From the NCBI RefSeq assembly GCF_028683135.1, contig NZ_JAJUBB010000019.1:38416-102415 (forward strand): a stretch of DNA of 64,000 nucleotides, in the 5' to 3' direction. Source of the DNA: Enterovibrio qingdaonensis. GTDB taxonomy: Bacteria > Pseudomonadota > Gammaproteobacteria > Enterobacterales > Vibrionaceae. Position 1 is the stretch's first letter. Each line of letters opens with the position of its first letter. The notes beneath the pieces are model-generated. The model was not told the origin of the DNA. It did no database searches and worked only from the letters and a program-made list of their open reading frames with translations. Shown one piece after another: positions 38,505 through 48,908 of the stretch. A program made the position numbers and the translations under genes.

Positions 38505-40235
38505 TTATGCTTGTTGAGGAACCGCTTGTACGGTTTCACGCTGTTTCAGCACGGCATACAAGATACCTGTTACTGCCGTACCTGCCGCAATCGCTGCCAG
38601 GTACAGGAACACTGACGTAATGGCATTTGGAATGAACAGTACAAAGATACCGCCGTGCGGTGCCATCAGTTTTGCACCTACCAGCATTGATAAGGCACCT
38701 GTCAGCGCACCACCAGCCATACATGCTGGGATAACACGCATTGGGTCACGCGCCGCGAATGGGATGGCACCTTCTGAGATAAAGCACATACCCAGTACGA
38801 ACGATGCTTTGCCCGCTTCACGCTCTTGCGCATTGAATTTGCTTCGCGCCAGCATGGTCGCCAAGCCCATACCCATCGCCGGTACCATACCTGCTGCCAT
38901 GACTGCCGCCATTGGGGTGTACGTTTGAGAAGCCAGCAGACCCACGCCGAAGGTGTACGCCGCTTTGTTCACAGGACCACCCAAGTCGAAACACATCATG
39001 GCGCCCAGAATCACACCCAGCAGAACCGCGTTGGTTGAACCCATGCTGTTTAGGAACTCAGTCAGGCTGTTCATCACGCCAGCGACCGGACCGCCCACCA
39101 CGAAAATCATGATAAGACCGGTGATCAAGCTCGCGACCAATGGAATGATCAGGATAGGTTTCAGCGCTGCCATAGAATCTGGCAGTTGCACTTTATCGGC
39201 GATGAATTTCGCGGTGTAACCCGCCAGGAAACCTGCCACGATACCACCTAAGAAGCCCGCACCCGTTGAGCTTGCCAGCATACCGCCGATAAGACCCGGA
39301 GCCAGACCCGGACGGTCCGCAATCGAGAAAGCGATAAAACCTGCGAGCACCGGAACCATCAGTGCAAACGCGCTGCCGCCGCCAATTTCCATCAGAGCTG
39401 CAGCCAAGGTGCCAGACTCTTTAAACGCTTCAATACCGAATACAAACGACAGCGCAATACACAAACCACCCGCCACAACCAGCGGCAGCATGTGAGACAC
39501 GCCCGTCATCAAGTGCTTGTAGGCACCTGTACGCTCTTGCTTGTTGCTATCTGCTTTAGCACCACCATGCTTGTAAACTTCGGCTTCAGTAAAGGCTTTT
39601 GCCAGCTCTTCTTTGGTCTTTTTAAGAGCCGCACCCGTGCTGGTGCGGTATACACGCTTACCATCAAAGCGAGACATGTCCACTTCGATATCAGCACCGA
39701 TGAACACCAAATCCGCCGCTGCAATTTCTTCTGCTGTCAGTTGGTTCTTTGCACCGACCGAGCCACGGGTTTCGATTTTCACCCACATGCCTTGTGTTTT
39801 CGCTTCTTCTTCCACCGCTTCTGCCGCCATGAAAGTGTGCGCCACACCTGTCGGGCATGCTGTGATACCGACAATGCGTTTTTGTGATGATGGAGCCTGA
39901 GCGTCTACCGAGGTTTCTTCAGCATGGGCATAGGTTTTCGCATTGGCTGCTGCGTCTGTCAAAAACTGCTTCGGATCAGCGAAACACGCATCCAATGACG
40001 CGAGATAAACTGACTTGCCGTTAAAGCGAGCCATGTCATTAGCAGCACCGACAACCACAATAACGTCGGCGGCATCAATGTCTGCCTGAGATGCTTTTTC
40101 GACGGTTTTCACCGTGTTTTGACATTCGATTGTCGCTTGCCAATTCATGGCTGACGCTGCTTTCTCCAGCACCCCAGCAGCAATAATGGTGTTCGCAATA
40201 CCACTTGGGCATGATGTAACAATGATCGCTTTCAT
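38505..40235 (-). CDS. fruA: PTS fructose-specific EIIB'BC
   Basis: A 576-residue permease: an N-terminal EIIB' domain (1-100, TSCPSG with C9), a second EIIB domain with the phospho-cysteine C127 (ITACPTGVAHT), and a membrane EIIC domain from about 235 on with 8-10 helices. It takes up fructose as fructose 1-phosphate. It is the last gene of fruB-fruK-fruA, 17 bases after fruK. Domain order equals E. coli FruA. Confidence 0.96.
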   Translation of the reverse strand: MKAIIVTSCPSGIANTIIAAGVLEKAASAMNWQATIECQNTVKTVEKASQADIDAADVIVVVGAANDMARFNGKSVYLASLDACFADPKQFLTDAAANAKTYAHAEETSVDAQAPSSQKRIVGITACPTGVAHTFMAAEAVEEEAKTQGMWVKIETRGSVGAKNQLTAEEIAAADLVFIGADIEVDMSRFDGKRVYRTSTGAALKKTKEELAKAFTEAEVYKHGGAKADSNKQERTGAYKHLMTGVSHMLPLVVAGGLCIALSFVFGIEAFKESGTLAAALMEIGGGSAFALMVPVLAGFIAFSIADRPGLAPGLIGGMLASSTGAGFLGGIVAGFLAGYTAKFIADKVQLPDSMAALKPILIIPLVASLITGLIMIFVVGGPVAGVMNSLTEFLNSMGSTNAVLLGVILGAMMCFDLGGPVNKAAYTFGVGLLASQTYTPMAAVMAAGMVPAMGMGLATMLARSKFNAQEREAGKASFVLGMCFISEGAIPFAARDPMRVIPACMAGGALTGALSMLVGAKLMAPHGGIFVLFIPNAITSVFLYLAAIAAGTAVTGILYAVLKQRETVQAVPQQA

Positions 40236-40252
40236 CTCTCTACCCTGTTCCT

Positions 40253-41200
40253 TTAATCTTGTTTTAGTTGTTTCACGATAATTTCGCGTTGAAGTGCTTC
40301 GACATGTGCAATGTCTTCAACGCCAACATTAACTTGCGTCACCGCCAGTGCTGACAGCGCGGTTGCAAAGCTCAGCGACACTTCGCGGTCCCATTGATTC
40401 AACTCGGCCCAACACATACCCGCTACCAGCGTGTCGCCAGCACCGACCGTGCTCACCACTTTCATACGTGGCGGCTGGCTTTGAAGCCACTTGCCATCGC
40501 GAAGCCAAAGTACGCCTTCGGCACCGCGAGAAATCACGACGTTATCAATGCCTGTTTCAGACAAACTCTCACCGGTCGCCAACAGCTCATCTTCACTTTC
40601 CAGAGCCTTACCGACCCATTGAGAAAGCTCTTCGTCATTTGGCTTTACTAACCAAGGCGAGGCTTTCAGGCCTGCCGTCAGTGCAGCATTGCTGCTGTCG
40701 AATAGCACTTTCTTGCCCTTCGCACGCAACATCTCAATCCAAGACGCCAGCATGGCTGGGCTTACACCGCCCGGCAGGCTGCCCGCAATCACGAAAAGGT
40801 CGTTCTCTTCCGCCAGCTCATTCAAGGTCGCTTCAAAGGCATCCAAGTCTTCATCACTCACGGTGACACCCGGGAAGTTAAGGTCGGTAACGCGACCTGA
40901 CTCTTCAACCAATTTGACGTTGATGCGCGATGCGCCAGCGACGCGCACAAAGCGATCTGCGATGCCTTTTTGCTCAAACAGGTGGGCAAAGGGGTCTTGG
41001 TTCTCATCACCCAGAAAACCTGTCACTGTCACTTTTGCACCGAGTTCGGCCAGTACCTTGGCCACATTGACACCTTTACCGCCAGGATTAAGATTTGAAG
41101 AGCCAATCAAATTCACCAAGCCCGGCTTTAATTCACCCAACGCCCCCGTCATATCCAGAGCTGGGTTTAAAGTGACAGTTACTACACCACGAGTATTCAT
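40253..41200 (-). CDS. fruK: 1-phosphofructokinase
   Basis: A 315-residue PfkB-family sugar kinase with the start VTVTLNPALD, GGKGVNVAKVLAELG and the C-terminal catalytic GAGDTLVAGM. It phosphorylates fructose 1-phosphate to the 1,6-bisphosphate. Its ATG directly follows the fruB stop. Full length. Confidence 0.97.
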   Translation of the reverse strand: MNTRGVVTVTLNPALDMTGALGELKPGLVNLIGSSNLNPGGKGVNVAKVLAELGAKVTVTGFLGDENQDPFAHLFEQKGIADRFVRVAGASRINVKLVEESGRVTDLNFPGVTVSDEDLDAFEATLNELAEENDLFVIAGSLPGGVSPAMLASWIEMLRAKGKKVLFDSSNAALTAGLKASPWLVKPNDEELSQWVGKALESEDELLATGESLSETGIDNVVISRGAEGVLWLRDGKWLQSQPPRMKVVSTVGAGDTLVAGMCWAELNQWDREVSLSFATALSALAVTQVNVGVEDIAHVEALQREIIVKQLKQD

Positions 41201-42319
41201 TTATCTGCCCTCGCCTAGACCGTCTGCGATAGCTTCTCCAATCGCATCCAACGCTTGCTGTGCGTCTGCGCCATCAGCTATAAACTCCAACTCATGGTCA
41301 CGCTTCACACCCAAAGAGATCACTTTCATTAAGCTCTTCGCATTCACCTGCGCACCATCCGCACTCACGTTGGCCACCCAGATTTTTGAATCAAATTTCT
41401 TCGCCACATTCACCAACATCGCGCCCGGACGCGCGTGCAGTCCATGTGCATTTTTAATTTTGAAGACTTGAGAAATGCCCGCCTGACGCACGTCGGTCAG
41501 CACTTTAACCACAGCCTCAGGTGAATCAGTGAAAAGTTCAGACGCTTTACCATCAAACACCAAGCCAGTCAGGTTATTGAGCACCTCTACATGCTCAGCA
41601 GTCGACGCTGCGACAGCGATAAGGCCTTTCACCTCAGCACCATTGTTGCTAAATGCAGACTGTGCACTGATAAACGCGATTGCGGTTTGAGAGACAGCTT
41701 TGGAAGACGAGACCATCCAAAGGCCCTGCCCCAAATTGGTTGGTGTTTTCGCAACGAGATCGGCAACAAAGGCTTCGCCAACGGCACCTGCATTTTTTAG
41801 TTTCCCAGCACAGACTGCCGTCAGAGAAATCAAGTCTGAAGCAGGGAAGTTCAGCGTGATCACTGATTCGTCAAATAGCAGGCCCTTTTGGCTATCACCG
41901 TTCAGCACGGCCAGAATGTCATTTTCGCTGTTGGCATTTTTTAATGCTTCTTCGATACCATCAGCTGATAGCACGTGGGTCAGTTGTTTCAAGATGCCAA
42001 GATGTTCATCCGATTTAGCAGCAATACCAATCGCAAGGTAAACCGTGTTGCCGTTGCCCCAATCTACACCTTCCGCAAAGTGATGAATTTGCACACCGGT
42101 CTGGTTCACAAGGTGACGCGTAGTCGTGGTGCCATGTGGAATCGCAATGCCGTTACCTAGGTATGTCGAGTTCTGCGCTTCGCGCTCAAGCATACCTTCG
42201 CCATAACCTTCTGCGACCAAGCCCTTCTGAACCAAGTCTTCCGCGATACTGCGAATCGCATCTTGCTTATTTGACGCCTTCTTACCCAGAAGAATGTCGC
42301 GTTGCGTAAGTTCCAACAT
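41201..42319 (-). CDS. fruB: PTS fructose EIIA-HPr fusion (FPr)
   Basis: A 372-residue multiphosphoryl transfer protein starting at MLELTQRDIL (GAGGTAA upstream); the longer open frame is not used. The EIIA domain has the phospho-histidine H62 in IAIPHGT, and the C-terminal HPr domain has H295 in GLHARPG. A central segment of unknown role links them. It passes phosphate from EI to FruA. First gene of the fru operon, with Cra-type operators upstream. Confidence 0.96.
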   Translation of the reverse strand: MLELTQRDILLGKKASNKQDAIRSIAEDLVQKGLVAEGYGEGMLEREAQNSTYLGNGIAIPHGTTTTRHLVNQTGVQIHHFAEGVDWGNGNTVYLAIGIAAKSDEHLGILKQLTHVLSADGIEEALKNANSENDILAVLNGDSQKGLLFDESVITLNFPASDLISLTAVCAGKLKNAGAVGEAFVADLVAKTPTNLGQGLWMVSSSKAVSQTAIAFISAQSAFSNNGAEVKGLIAVAASTAEHVEVLNNLTGLVFDGKASELFTDSPEAVVKVLTDVRQAGISQVFKIKNAHGLHARPGAMLVNVAKKFDSKIWVANVSADGAQVNAKSLMKVISLGVKRDHELEFIADGADAQQALDAIGEAIADGLGEGR

Positions 42320-42420
42320 GTTGCTTACCTCTACTCGTCGCGCGGAATTTGTCATTAATCGAATCGCGCCATCATGCATTCAGTTCGCTGAACCGACTCA
42401 CCACCCTATTCTCAAATGGG

Positions 42421-42436
42421 ACTGAATCGTTTCAGC
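42421..42436. promoter_or_regulatory. Cra/FruR operator 1
   Basis: ACTGAATCGTTTCAGC, near-palindromic and close to the FruR consensus GCTGAAWCGWTTCAGC; 102 bases upstream of fruB. Confidence 0.85.
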
Positions 42437-42478
42437 TTTAAATCCAAAAAACAGGTCTCACGCACAGTTTTACTCTTT

Positions 42479-42494
42479 GCTGAAACCTTTCAGC
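42479..42494. promoter_or_regulatory. Cra/FruR operator 2
   Basis: GCTGAAACCTTTCAGC, a one-base deviation from perfect symmetry at the centre. Between fruB and cra. Confidence 0.85.
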
Positions 42495-42501
42495 TACCGA
42501 T

Positions 42502-42517
42502 ACTGAATCCATTCAGC
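42502..42517. promoter_or_regulatory. Cra/FruR operator 3
   Basis: ACTGAATCCATTCAGC, 74 bases before the cra start, overlapping its probable promoter (TATAAT at 42519-42524), hence likely autoregulation. Confidence 0.82.
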
Positions 42518-42591
42518 TTATAATGCAAAGAATCGATACGATCTTTTGCGCTTTTTTTGATCACGCGCACAGAGTAAAGGAACGGCAGGAA

Positions 42592-43572
42592 ATGAAACTG
42601 GATGAAATCGCACGTTTAGCGGGTGTCTCGCGTACCACAGCAAGCTATGTGATTAATGGTAAGTCAGCCAAGTACCGGATCAGCGAACGCACTCAGCAAA
42701 AAGTCATGGCCGTGGTGGACAAATACAATTACCGTCCAGATCATGCAGCCAGTGCCCTGCGTGCTGGCACCAGTCGCTCTTTTGGGCTTGTGATTCCAGA
42801 TCTGGAAAACACCAGTTACGCCAAAATTGCCAAGCTACTTGAGCGTGATGCACGACAGGCCGGATACCAGCTCATTATCAGTTGCTCTGATGACAATCCC
42901 GACACCGAAAAGCAAGTTGTAAACCTCTTGGTCAGCCGTAAGATAGATGCACTGATCGTCGCCTCGTCATTGCCAATGGATAACGACTTCTACCCTGCCA
43001 TTCAAGCCTCTGGCACGCCCGTGATCGCGATTGACCGAGCATTGAATGACGAACACTTTGCCAGTGTGATCAGCGAAGATTTGGAAGGTGCCTTTTCGCT
43101 GACCAATAAGCTCGTCGAACTTGGCGCAAGGTCTCTAGGGCTTATCGGGGCTGTACCTGAGCTTGGGATTTCACGCGAGCGGGAGCAAGGCTTTTTGTCT
43201 GCAGCCCGAAAAAGCAATGCTAACACCCAAATCGCCTACGGTGATCATTTCAGTCAGAAAGAAGGCAGACGCATCATGGTTGAGTGGGCAAAACAGGGCA
43301 ACTTGCCAGATGCGATCGTAACAACATCCTATGCCTTGTTCGAAGGTGTACTGGACGCCATCCTCGAATATCCTGAGATTGGCCGAACGGTGAAATTTGC
43401 GACTTTCGGGAATAACCGAACACTCGATTTCATACCCATGAAGGTTCAGTCCCTGCCACAACAGTTTGAACTTATCAGTGAGCACGCGCTTGAGTTAACC
43501 CTAAATGCGATTGCAGGTCGCTATCACAGTGGTGTTGAGGTCGTCCCCCGTAAACCGAATTGGCGCGTCTAA
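42592..43572 (+). CDS. cra: Catabolite repressor/activator Cra (FruR)
   Basis: A 326-residue LacI-family regulator starting at MKLDEIARLAGV; the open frame upstream is excluded. The DNA-binding domain has VSRTTASYVINGK; the effector domain is of the sugar-phosphate type (SCSDDNPDTEKQ, IAIDRALND). It binds operators like the three upstream and is displaced by fructose 1-phosphate. Divergent from fruBKA, the normal arrangement for the pathway-specific FruR of vibrios. Confidence 0.94.
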   Translation: MKLDEIARLAGVSRTTASYVINGKSAKYRISERTQQKVMAVVDKYNYRPDHAASALRAGTSRSFGLVIPDLENTSYAKIAKLLERDARQAGYQLIISCSDDNPDTEKQVVNLLVSRKIDALIVASSLPMDNDFYPAIQASGTPVIAIDRALNDEHFASVISEDLEGAFSLTNKLVELGARSLGLIGAVPELGISREREQGFLSAARKSNANTQIAYGDHFSQKEGRRIMVEWAKQGNLPDAIVTTSYALFEGVLDAILEYPEIGRTVKFATFGNNRTLDFIPMKVQSLPQQFELISEHALELTLNAIAGRYHSGVEVVPRKPNWRV

Positions 43573-43582
43573 GTCTTCGTAA

Positions 43583-43615
43583 AAAAAATGCCTCCCGATT
43601 GGGAGGCATTTTTTT
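43583..43615. terminator. Bidirectional terminator between cra and glnB
   Basis: AAAATGCCTCCC / GGGAGGCATTTT, GATT loop, A- and T-runs. Confidence 0.93.
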
Positions 43616-43631
43616 GAATAGTGTTTACGCG

Positions 43632-43982
<351 letters not shown>

Positions 43983-44066
43983 TCAAATTTTTAAGCCGTC
44001 AGCTCAATACTTTAATTGTAACCCGATGAGATTCGGTATGCGCAGTTTCGCTGCACAAATTCATCG

Positions 44067-44501
44067 TTAAACTAATGATTTTCGCCATTGCGCAGGTTTC
44101 ACATCACCACTGGCAAAAGGTGGCTCGTAACCTGAGGTAGTCAGCAGTGCCTGCATTGGCTTCCGGCCAATCACTGCGCCACATTCCACCTTTAACTCAT
44201 AAGTAATGGTCGCAGCATAGGCTTCCAATGCATTAAGCAGTGACTTTCCAACCCCCTGCAATCGGGAGGCTTCATCTACCTCAAGCAGTGTCAGCGTTGC
44301 CTGCTCGACCATCACACCATTATGGCGTTTCGGGTGCTGTAACATCGCAACAGCTACGGCTTGGCCGTTTTTCTCCGCCACTAACATGGGGATTTCGCCG
44401 TCTTGCGACGCATCAGCAACTTGATTAATCGAAGGGAATTGCGCGTGAAGTGTGTCAGGCACCTGACCATTCGGAATGAGTGTAAAGCGGATTGCATCCA
44501 T
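44067..44501 (-). CDS. GNAT-family acetyltransferase-like protein
   Basis: A 144-residue protein starting at MDAIRFTLIP with AGGAG at 8 bases; a longer frame to 44573 is not favoured. The acetyl-CoA motif A region reads ATLTLLEVDEASRLQGVGKSLLNALEAYA, where QGVGKSL fits the Q/R-x-x-G-x-G/A pyrophosphate loop. The substrate is unknown. It lies alone between glnB and purL on minus. Confidence 0.75.
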   Translation of the reverse strand: MDAIRFTLIPNGQVPDTLHAQFPSINQVADASQDGEIPMLVAEKNGQAVAVAMLQHPKRHNGVMVEQATLTLLEVDEASRLQGVGKSLLNALEAYAATITYELKVECGAVIGRKPMQALLTTSGYEPPFASGDVKPAQWRKSLV

Positions 44502-44633
44502 TGCATTTTCTCCTAAAGCCAACTGGCAACAATCACGTTTCACGACGAAAACCCTCGTCACGGGGAAACGCATCCAGCTGGAAAATCTACAGCCGGCACA
44601 CTTTACCCTTTCACGATAACCAGAGGCAATGGC

Positions 44634-44666
44634 ATTAAAAAGCCGCTACCCAAAGGTAGCGGCTTG
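44634..44666 (-). terminator. Terminator of purL
   Basis: AGCCGCTACC / GGTAGCGGCT stem with T5 on minus, 35 bases after the purL stop. Confidence 0.88.
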
Positions 44667-44698
44667 TGTCACAAGTTTGGACTTTCCAGCTTGCTGAA

Positions 44699-47600
44699 TT
44701 AACCCAATTTCACACGCGCATTGCGGAACATGCGCATCCACGCGCTGTCCTCACCCCAGTTATCTGGGTGCCATGAGTTAGCGACAGTACGGAACACGCG
44801 CTCTGGGTGCGGCATCATAATGGTGACGCGACCGTCAGTCGTTGTCAGGCCAGTAATACCGTTTGGCGATCCATTCGGGTTCGCTGGGTAGGCTTCCGTC
44901 ACCTTGCCGAAGTTGTCGAGGTAACGAAGTGCAACCGTGCCTGATTGCTCAATCGCCGCCAAATGCTCAGCATTACGCACTTCTACACGGCCTTCACCGT
45001 GAGATACCGCGATTGGCATATGAGAACCCGCCATACCACTTAAGAACAAGGATGGGCTTTCCTGCACTTGTACTAAGCTAAAGCGCGCTTCAAAACGCTC
45101 TGATTCGTTGCGAACAAATCGCGGCCACAAGTCAGCACCTGGGATAAGCTCGTGCAGGTTAGACAGCATCTGACAACCATTACACACACCCAGCGCGAAA
45201 GAATCGCCACGGTGGAAGAAACGTTCAAACTGATCACGCGCCTGCTCATTGAACAGAATCGACTTTGCCCAACCTTCGCCGGCACCCAATACGTCACCGT
45301 AAGAGAAGCCGCCACATGCCACCAGACCATTAAACTCTTCCAGTGATACGTTGCCCGCCAACACGTCACTCATGTGAACGTCTTTCGCGTCAAAACCTGC
45401 ACGGTCGAACGCCGCAGCCATTTCTACGTGAGAGTTCACGCCTTGCTCACGCAAGATAGCCATTTGAGGACGCGCGCCCGTTGCAATAAACGGTGCCGCG
45501 ACATCTTCCTGAACATCAAACGTCAGGCTTGCAGACAAGCCCGGGTTGGTCACGTCTTTCTTGGCGTCAAACTCTTGCTCAGCACACGTAGGATTGTCAC
45601 GCATTGCCTGCATTTGGTAGGTAGTTTCTGCCCAAATGGTGCGAAGTTCTGTTGCGTTCTGATCCAGAACCAGTGCATCGCCATTCCAGATACGAACCGC
45701 ATCGTCGTCGCTCAAGGTACCAATCACATGGCTACACGCTTCGAGACCGTGAGCAGACAAAGTTGACAACACCGCATCCAGCTCGTCAGCACGCACCTGA
45801 ATGACTACACCCAACTCTTCGTTAAACAAGGCAGCAAGATCGTCAGTGCATTCACCGTTTGCAGACAGGGTATTGATGTCCACTTCTACACCGGTGTGGC
45901 CAGCAAATGCCATTTCTGCCAGCGTGACGTAAAGACCGCCATCACCACGGTCATGGTAAGCCAGCAGTTTCTCGTCGCGAACCAGTGCTTGCATCGCATT
46001 GAAGAAGCCTTTCAGTAGCTCAGGGCTGTCTACGTCAGCAGGTTTGTCACCCAGTTGCTTGTAAACCTGCGCCAGTGCGGTTGCGCCCAAGCGGTTTTTG
46101 CCTTGCCCCAAATCCACCAGCAACAGTGCGCTATCACCTTTGTCAGTGCGAAGTTGCGGCGTCACTGTCTTGCGAACGTCTTCAACACGGCCAAATGCTG
46201 TAATGATCAGAGAAAGCGGAGAGGTATTTTCTTTCTGCTCGCCGTTCTCTTCCCAGCGGGTTTTCATAGACATAGAGTCTTTACCCACCGGAATCGTCAA
46301 ATCAAGCGCAGGACACAGTTCTTCACCAATCGCTTTAACCGCTTCGTAGAGACCAGCATCTTCACCCGGGTGACCCGCAGCCGCCATCCAGTTAGCAGAC
46401 AGCTTAATGCGTTTCAGGTCGCCAATATCTGAACAGGCAATGTTTGTCAGCGACTCAGCCACCGCCAGACGTGCAGACGCTGCGAAATCCAACAATGCTA
46501 CAGGCGTACGCTCACCCATGGACATCGCTTCACCATGGTAGGTGTCATAGCTTGCAGCAGTCACCGCACAGTTCGCCACTGGCACCTGCCATGGACCCAC
46601 CATTTGGTCACGCGCTACCAGACCGGTTACCGTGCGGTCACCAATAGTAATAAGGAAGGTTTTCTCTGCTACAGACGGTAGGCGAAGGACACGTTGAGTC
46701 GCATCTTCGACCGAGATACCGTCACGCGAAATTGCCTGACCTTCTACTTTCAAAGAGGTCACGTCACGGTGCATCTTCGGTGGCTTGCCAAGCAAGATAT
46801 CCATTGGCATATCAATTGGCGTGTTGTCGAAATGGCTGTCTTCCAGCGTCAGGTGACGCTCTTCAGTTGCCTCACCCACAACCGCATACGGTGCGCGCTC
46901 ACGCTTACAAATCGCGTCGAACACATCCATATTTTCAGCCGCGACGGCCATAACATAACGCTCTTGCGATTCGTTACACCAGATTGCCAGCGGGCTCATG
47001 CCCGGTTCGTCATTAGGCACATCACGCAGCTGGAACTTACCGCCACGCTCGCCATCATCCACTAGCTCCGGCAAGGCGTTAGAAATACCGCCTGCGCCCA
47101 CATCGTGGATAAAGGCAATCGGGTTTTGGTCACCCAACTGCCAGCAGCGGTCAATCACTTCCTGACAACGGCGTTCCATTTCTGGGTTTTCACGCTGTAC
47201 AGAAGCGAAGTCCAGATCTTCTGTTGATTGGCCTGATGCCATTGACGATGCTGCGCCCCCGCCCAGACCGATATTCATCGCAGGGCCGCCAAGAACAATC
47301 AGCTTCGCGCCGACAGGGATTTCTTTTTTCTGAACGTGCTGGTCACGGATATTACCCATGCCGCCCGCAATCATGATTGGCTTGTGATAGCCACGCACTT
47401 CTTCGCCGTTGTGCGACGCCACTTTCTCTTCATAAGTACGGAAGTAACCCAGAAGGTTAGGACGACCAAACTCGTTGTTAAATGCCGCGCCGCCCAATGG
47501 GCCTTCCAGCATAATATCAAGAGCATTAACGATGCGGTTTGGTTTGCCGAAATCGGTTTCCCAAGGTTGCTCAAAACCCGGAATACGCAGGTTGGACACG

Positions 47601-48607
47601 GTGAAACCCACCAGACCTGCTTTTGGCTTACCACCAATACCGGTCGCGCCTTCATCACGAATTTCACCACCAGAACCTGTTGATGCGCCAGGCCATGGAG
47701 AAATCGCGGTTGGGTGGTTGTGCGTTTCTACCTTCATCAGAATGTGTGCTTCTTCCTGATGGTAGTCATACTGACGTGATTCAGGGTTCGGGAAGAAGCG
47801 TCCCACCTCGGAGCCAACCATAACAGCGGCATTATCTTTATAGGCAGACAATACGTATTCGCTGTTGTGCTCAAAGGTATTTTTGATCATTTTGAACAGG
47901 CTCTTGTCCTGATCAACACCATCAATTGTCCAGTCAGCATTAAAAATCTTATGACGACAATGCTCAGAGTTTGCCTGTGCAAACATCATAAGCTCAATGT
48001 CATTTGGGTTACGGCCCAATTTAATGAAGCTTTCCACCAAATAGTCAATTTCATCATCCGCGAGCGCAAGACCCAGCTCAACGTTGGCTTTCTCCAGCGC
48101 TTCACGGCCTCCGTTTAGCACATCCACTGCCGTCATTGGCGCAGGAGTTGCCGCTTTGAACAAAGCCGATGCATCATCAAGTTGGTTAAATATCACTTCC
48201 ATCATGCGGTCGTGAAGCAAGCTTACAAGCTGCTTCGCTTGGTCTTCAGACAAGTCGCTCGAAAGTTCAACGTAGTAGGCTGTACCACGCTCAAGGCGTT
48301 TAATTTGGTTAAGACCACAGTTGTGAGCAATATCCGTGGCTTTTGAAGACCAAGGGGAGATCGTGCCAGGACGAGGTGTAACGAGGAAAAGGGTACCGGT
48401 AGGTGCATGTTCTGCAATGGTTGGCCCGTAAGTAAGCAGGCGATCCAGTTTCTGTTGTTCTACAGTGTTCAGCGGTGCGCTGACATCTGCAAAGTGAACA
48501 AACTCTGCGTAAAGGCTAATAACGGGTAAATCATTCGCCTGACAGCTTTCCAGCAGTTTATTGACTCGAAATTCGGACAGAGCGGGGGAACCACGCAAAA
48601 TTTCCAT
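44699..48607 (-). CDS. purL: Phosphoribosylformylglycinamidine synthase
   Basis: A 1302-residue large-type PurL. N-terminal PurS-like domain, linker and two AIR-synthase-like halves (ATP site near [25 protein letters not shown]), then a class I glutaminase domain with the nucleophile in GVCNGCQM and the His/Glu of MPHPERVFR. It makes FGAM from FGAR, glutamine and ATP in purine synthesis. Single-gene unit. A near-perfect PurR box lies 156 bases upstream. Confidence 0.97.
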   Translation of the reverse strand: MEILRGSPALSEFRVNKLLESCQANDLPVISLYAEFVHFADVSAPLNTVEQQKLDRLLTYGPTIAEHAPTGTLFLVTPRPGTISPWSSKATDIAHNCGLNQIKRLERGTAYYVELSSDLSEDQAKQLVSLLHDRMMEVIFNQLDDASALFKAATPAPMTAVDVLNGGREALEKANVELGLALADDEIDYLVESFIKLGRNPNDIELMMFAQANSEHCRHKIFNADWTIDGVDQDKSLFKMIKNTFEHNSEYVLSAYKDNAAVMVGSEVGRFFPNPESRQYDYHQEEAHILMKVETHNHPTAISPWPGASTGSGGEIRDEGATGIGGKPKAGLVGFTVSNLRIPGFEQPWETDFGKPNRIVNALDIMLEGPLGGAAFNNEFGRPNLLGYFRTYEEKVASHNGEEVRGYHKPIMIAGGMGNIRDQHVQKKEIPVGAKLIVLGGPAMNIGLGGGAASSMASGQSTEDLDFASVQRENPEMERRCQEVIDRCWQLGDQNPIAFIHDVGAGGISNALPELVDDGERGGKFQLRDVPNDEPGMSPLAIWCNESQERYVMAVAAENMDVFDAICKRERAPYAVVGEATEERHLTLEDSHFDNTPIDMPMDILLGKPPKMHRDVTSLKVEGQAISRDGISVEDATQRVLRLPSVAEKTFLITIGDRTVTGLVARDQMVGPWQVPVANCAVTAASYDTYHGEAMSMGERTPVALLDFAASARLAVAESLTNIACSDIGDLKRIKLSANWMAAAGHPGEDAGLYEAVKAIGEELCPALDLTIPVGKDSMSMKTRWEENGEQKENTSPLSLIITAFGRVEDVRKTVTPQLRTDKGDSALLLVDLGQGKNRLGATALAQVYKQLGDKPADVDSPELLKGFFNAMQALVRDEKLLAYHDRGDGGLYVTLAEMAFAGHTGVEVDINTLSANGECTDDLAALFNEELGVVIQVRADELDAVLSTLSAHGLEACSHVIGTLSDDDAVRIWNGDALVLDQNATELRTIWAETTYQMQAMRDNPTCAEQEFDAKKDVTNPGLSASLTFDVQEDVAAPFIATGARPQMAILREQGVNSHVEMAAAFDRAGFDAKDVHMSDVLAGNVSLEEFNGLVACGGFSYGDVLGAGEGWAKSILFNEQARDQFERFFHRGDSFALGVCNGCQMLSNLHELIPGADLWPRFVRNESERFEARFSLVQVQESPSLFLSGMAGSHMPIAVSHGEGRVEVRNAEHLAAIEQSGTVALRYLDNFGKVTEAYPANPNGSPNGITGLTTTDGRVTIMMPHPERVFRTVANSWHPDNWGEDSAWMRMFRNARVKLG

Positions 48608-48908
48608 GTGCGTACGTCTCTCGGTTAGCGGTGAATTAAAGTAGCATTGGCCTAACTTCCTGATTTTAATTTGATAAAATCAGAGTCAAAGCCACGGCAA
48701 TACCACTTTTACTTGCTTCGGGGCGGTATTATAGGGGAAAAAAGTGAGCGACGTAACACTTGACGCAACCGTTTGCGTAACTTTTTTTCGCGAACGTTCA
48801 CGACATAAAAAATAAAGCCCGTAAAGCAAGAACACTGCGCCACAACTTTTCGCTGCGACCGAGCTTTGGTATAACTGACTTCTAACGATAACAAGTGAGC
48901 ATAACTTT
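48608..48908. promoter_or_regulatory. Divergent region purL / mltF
   Basis: 301 bases. Apart from the PurR box (48763-48778) it shows AT-rich tracts and no other recognised element. Short open frames on minus here are not coding-like. Confidence 0.6.
48763..48778 (-). promoter_or_regulatory. PurR operator of purL
   Basis: ACGCAACCGTTTGCGT, one base from the perfect palindrome ACGCAAACGTTTGCGT. It is central in the gap, so mltF could be affected too. Confidence 0.85.
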
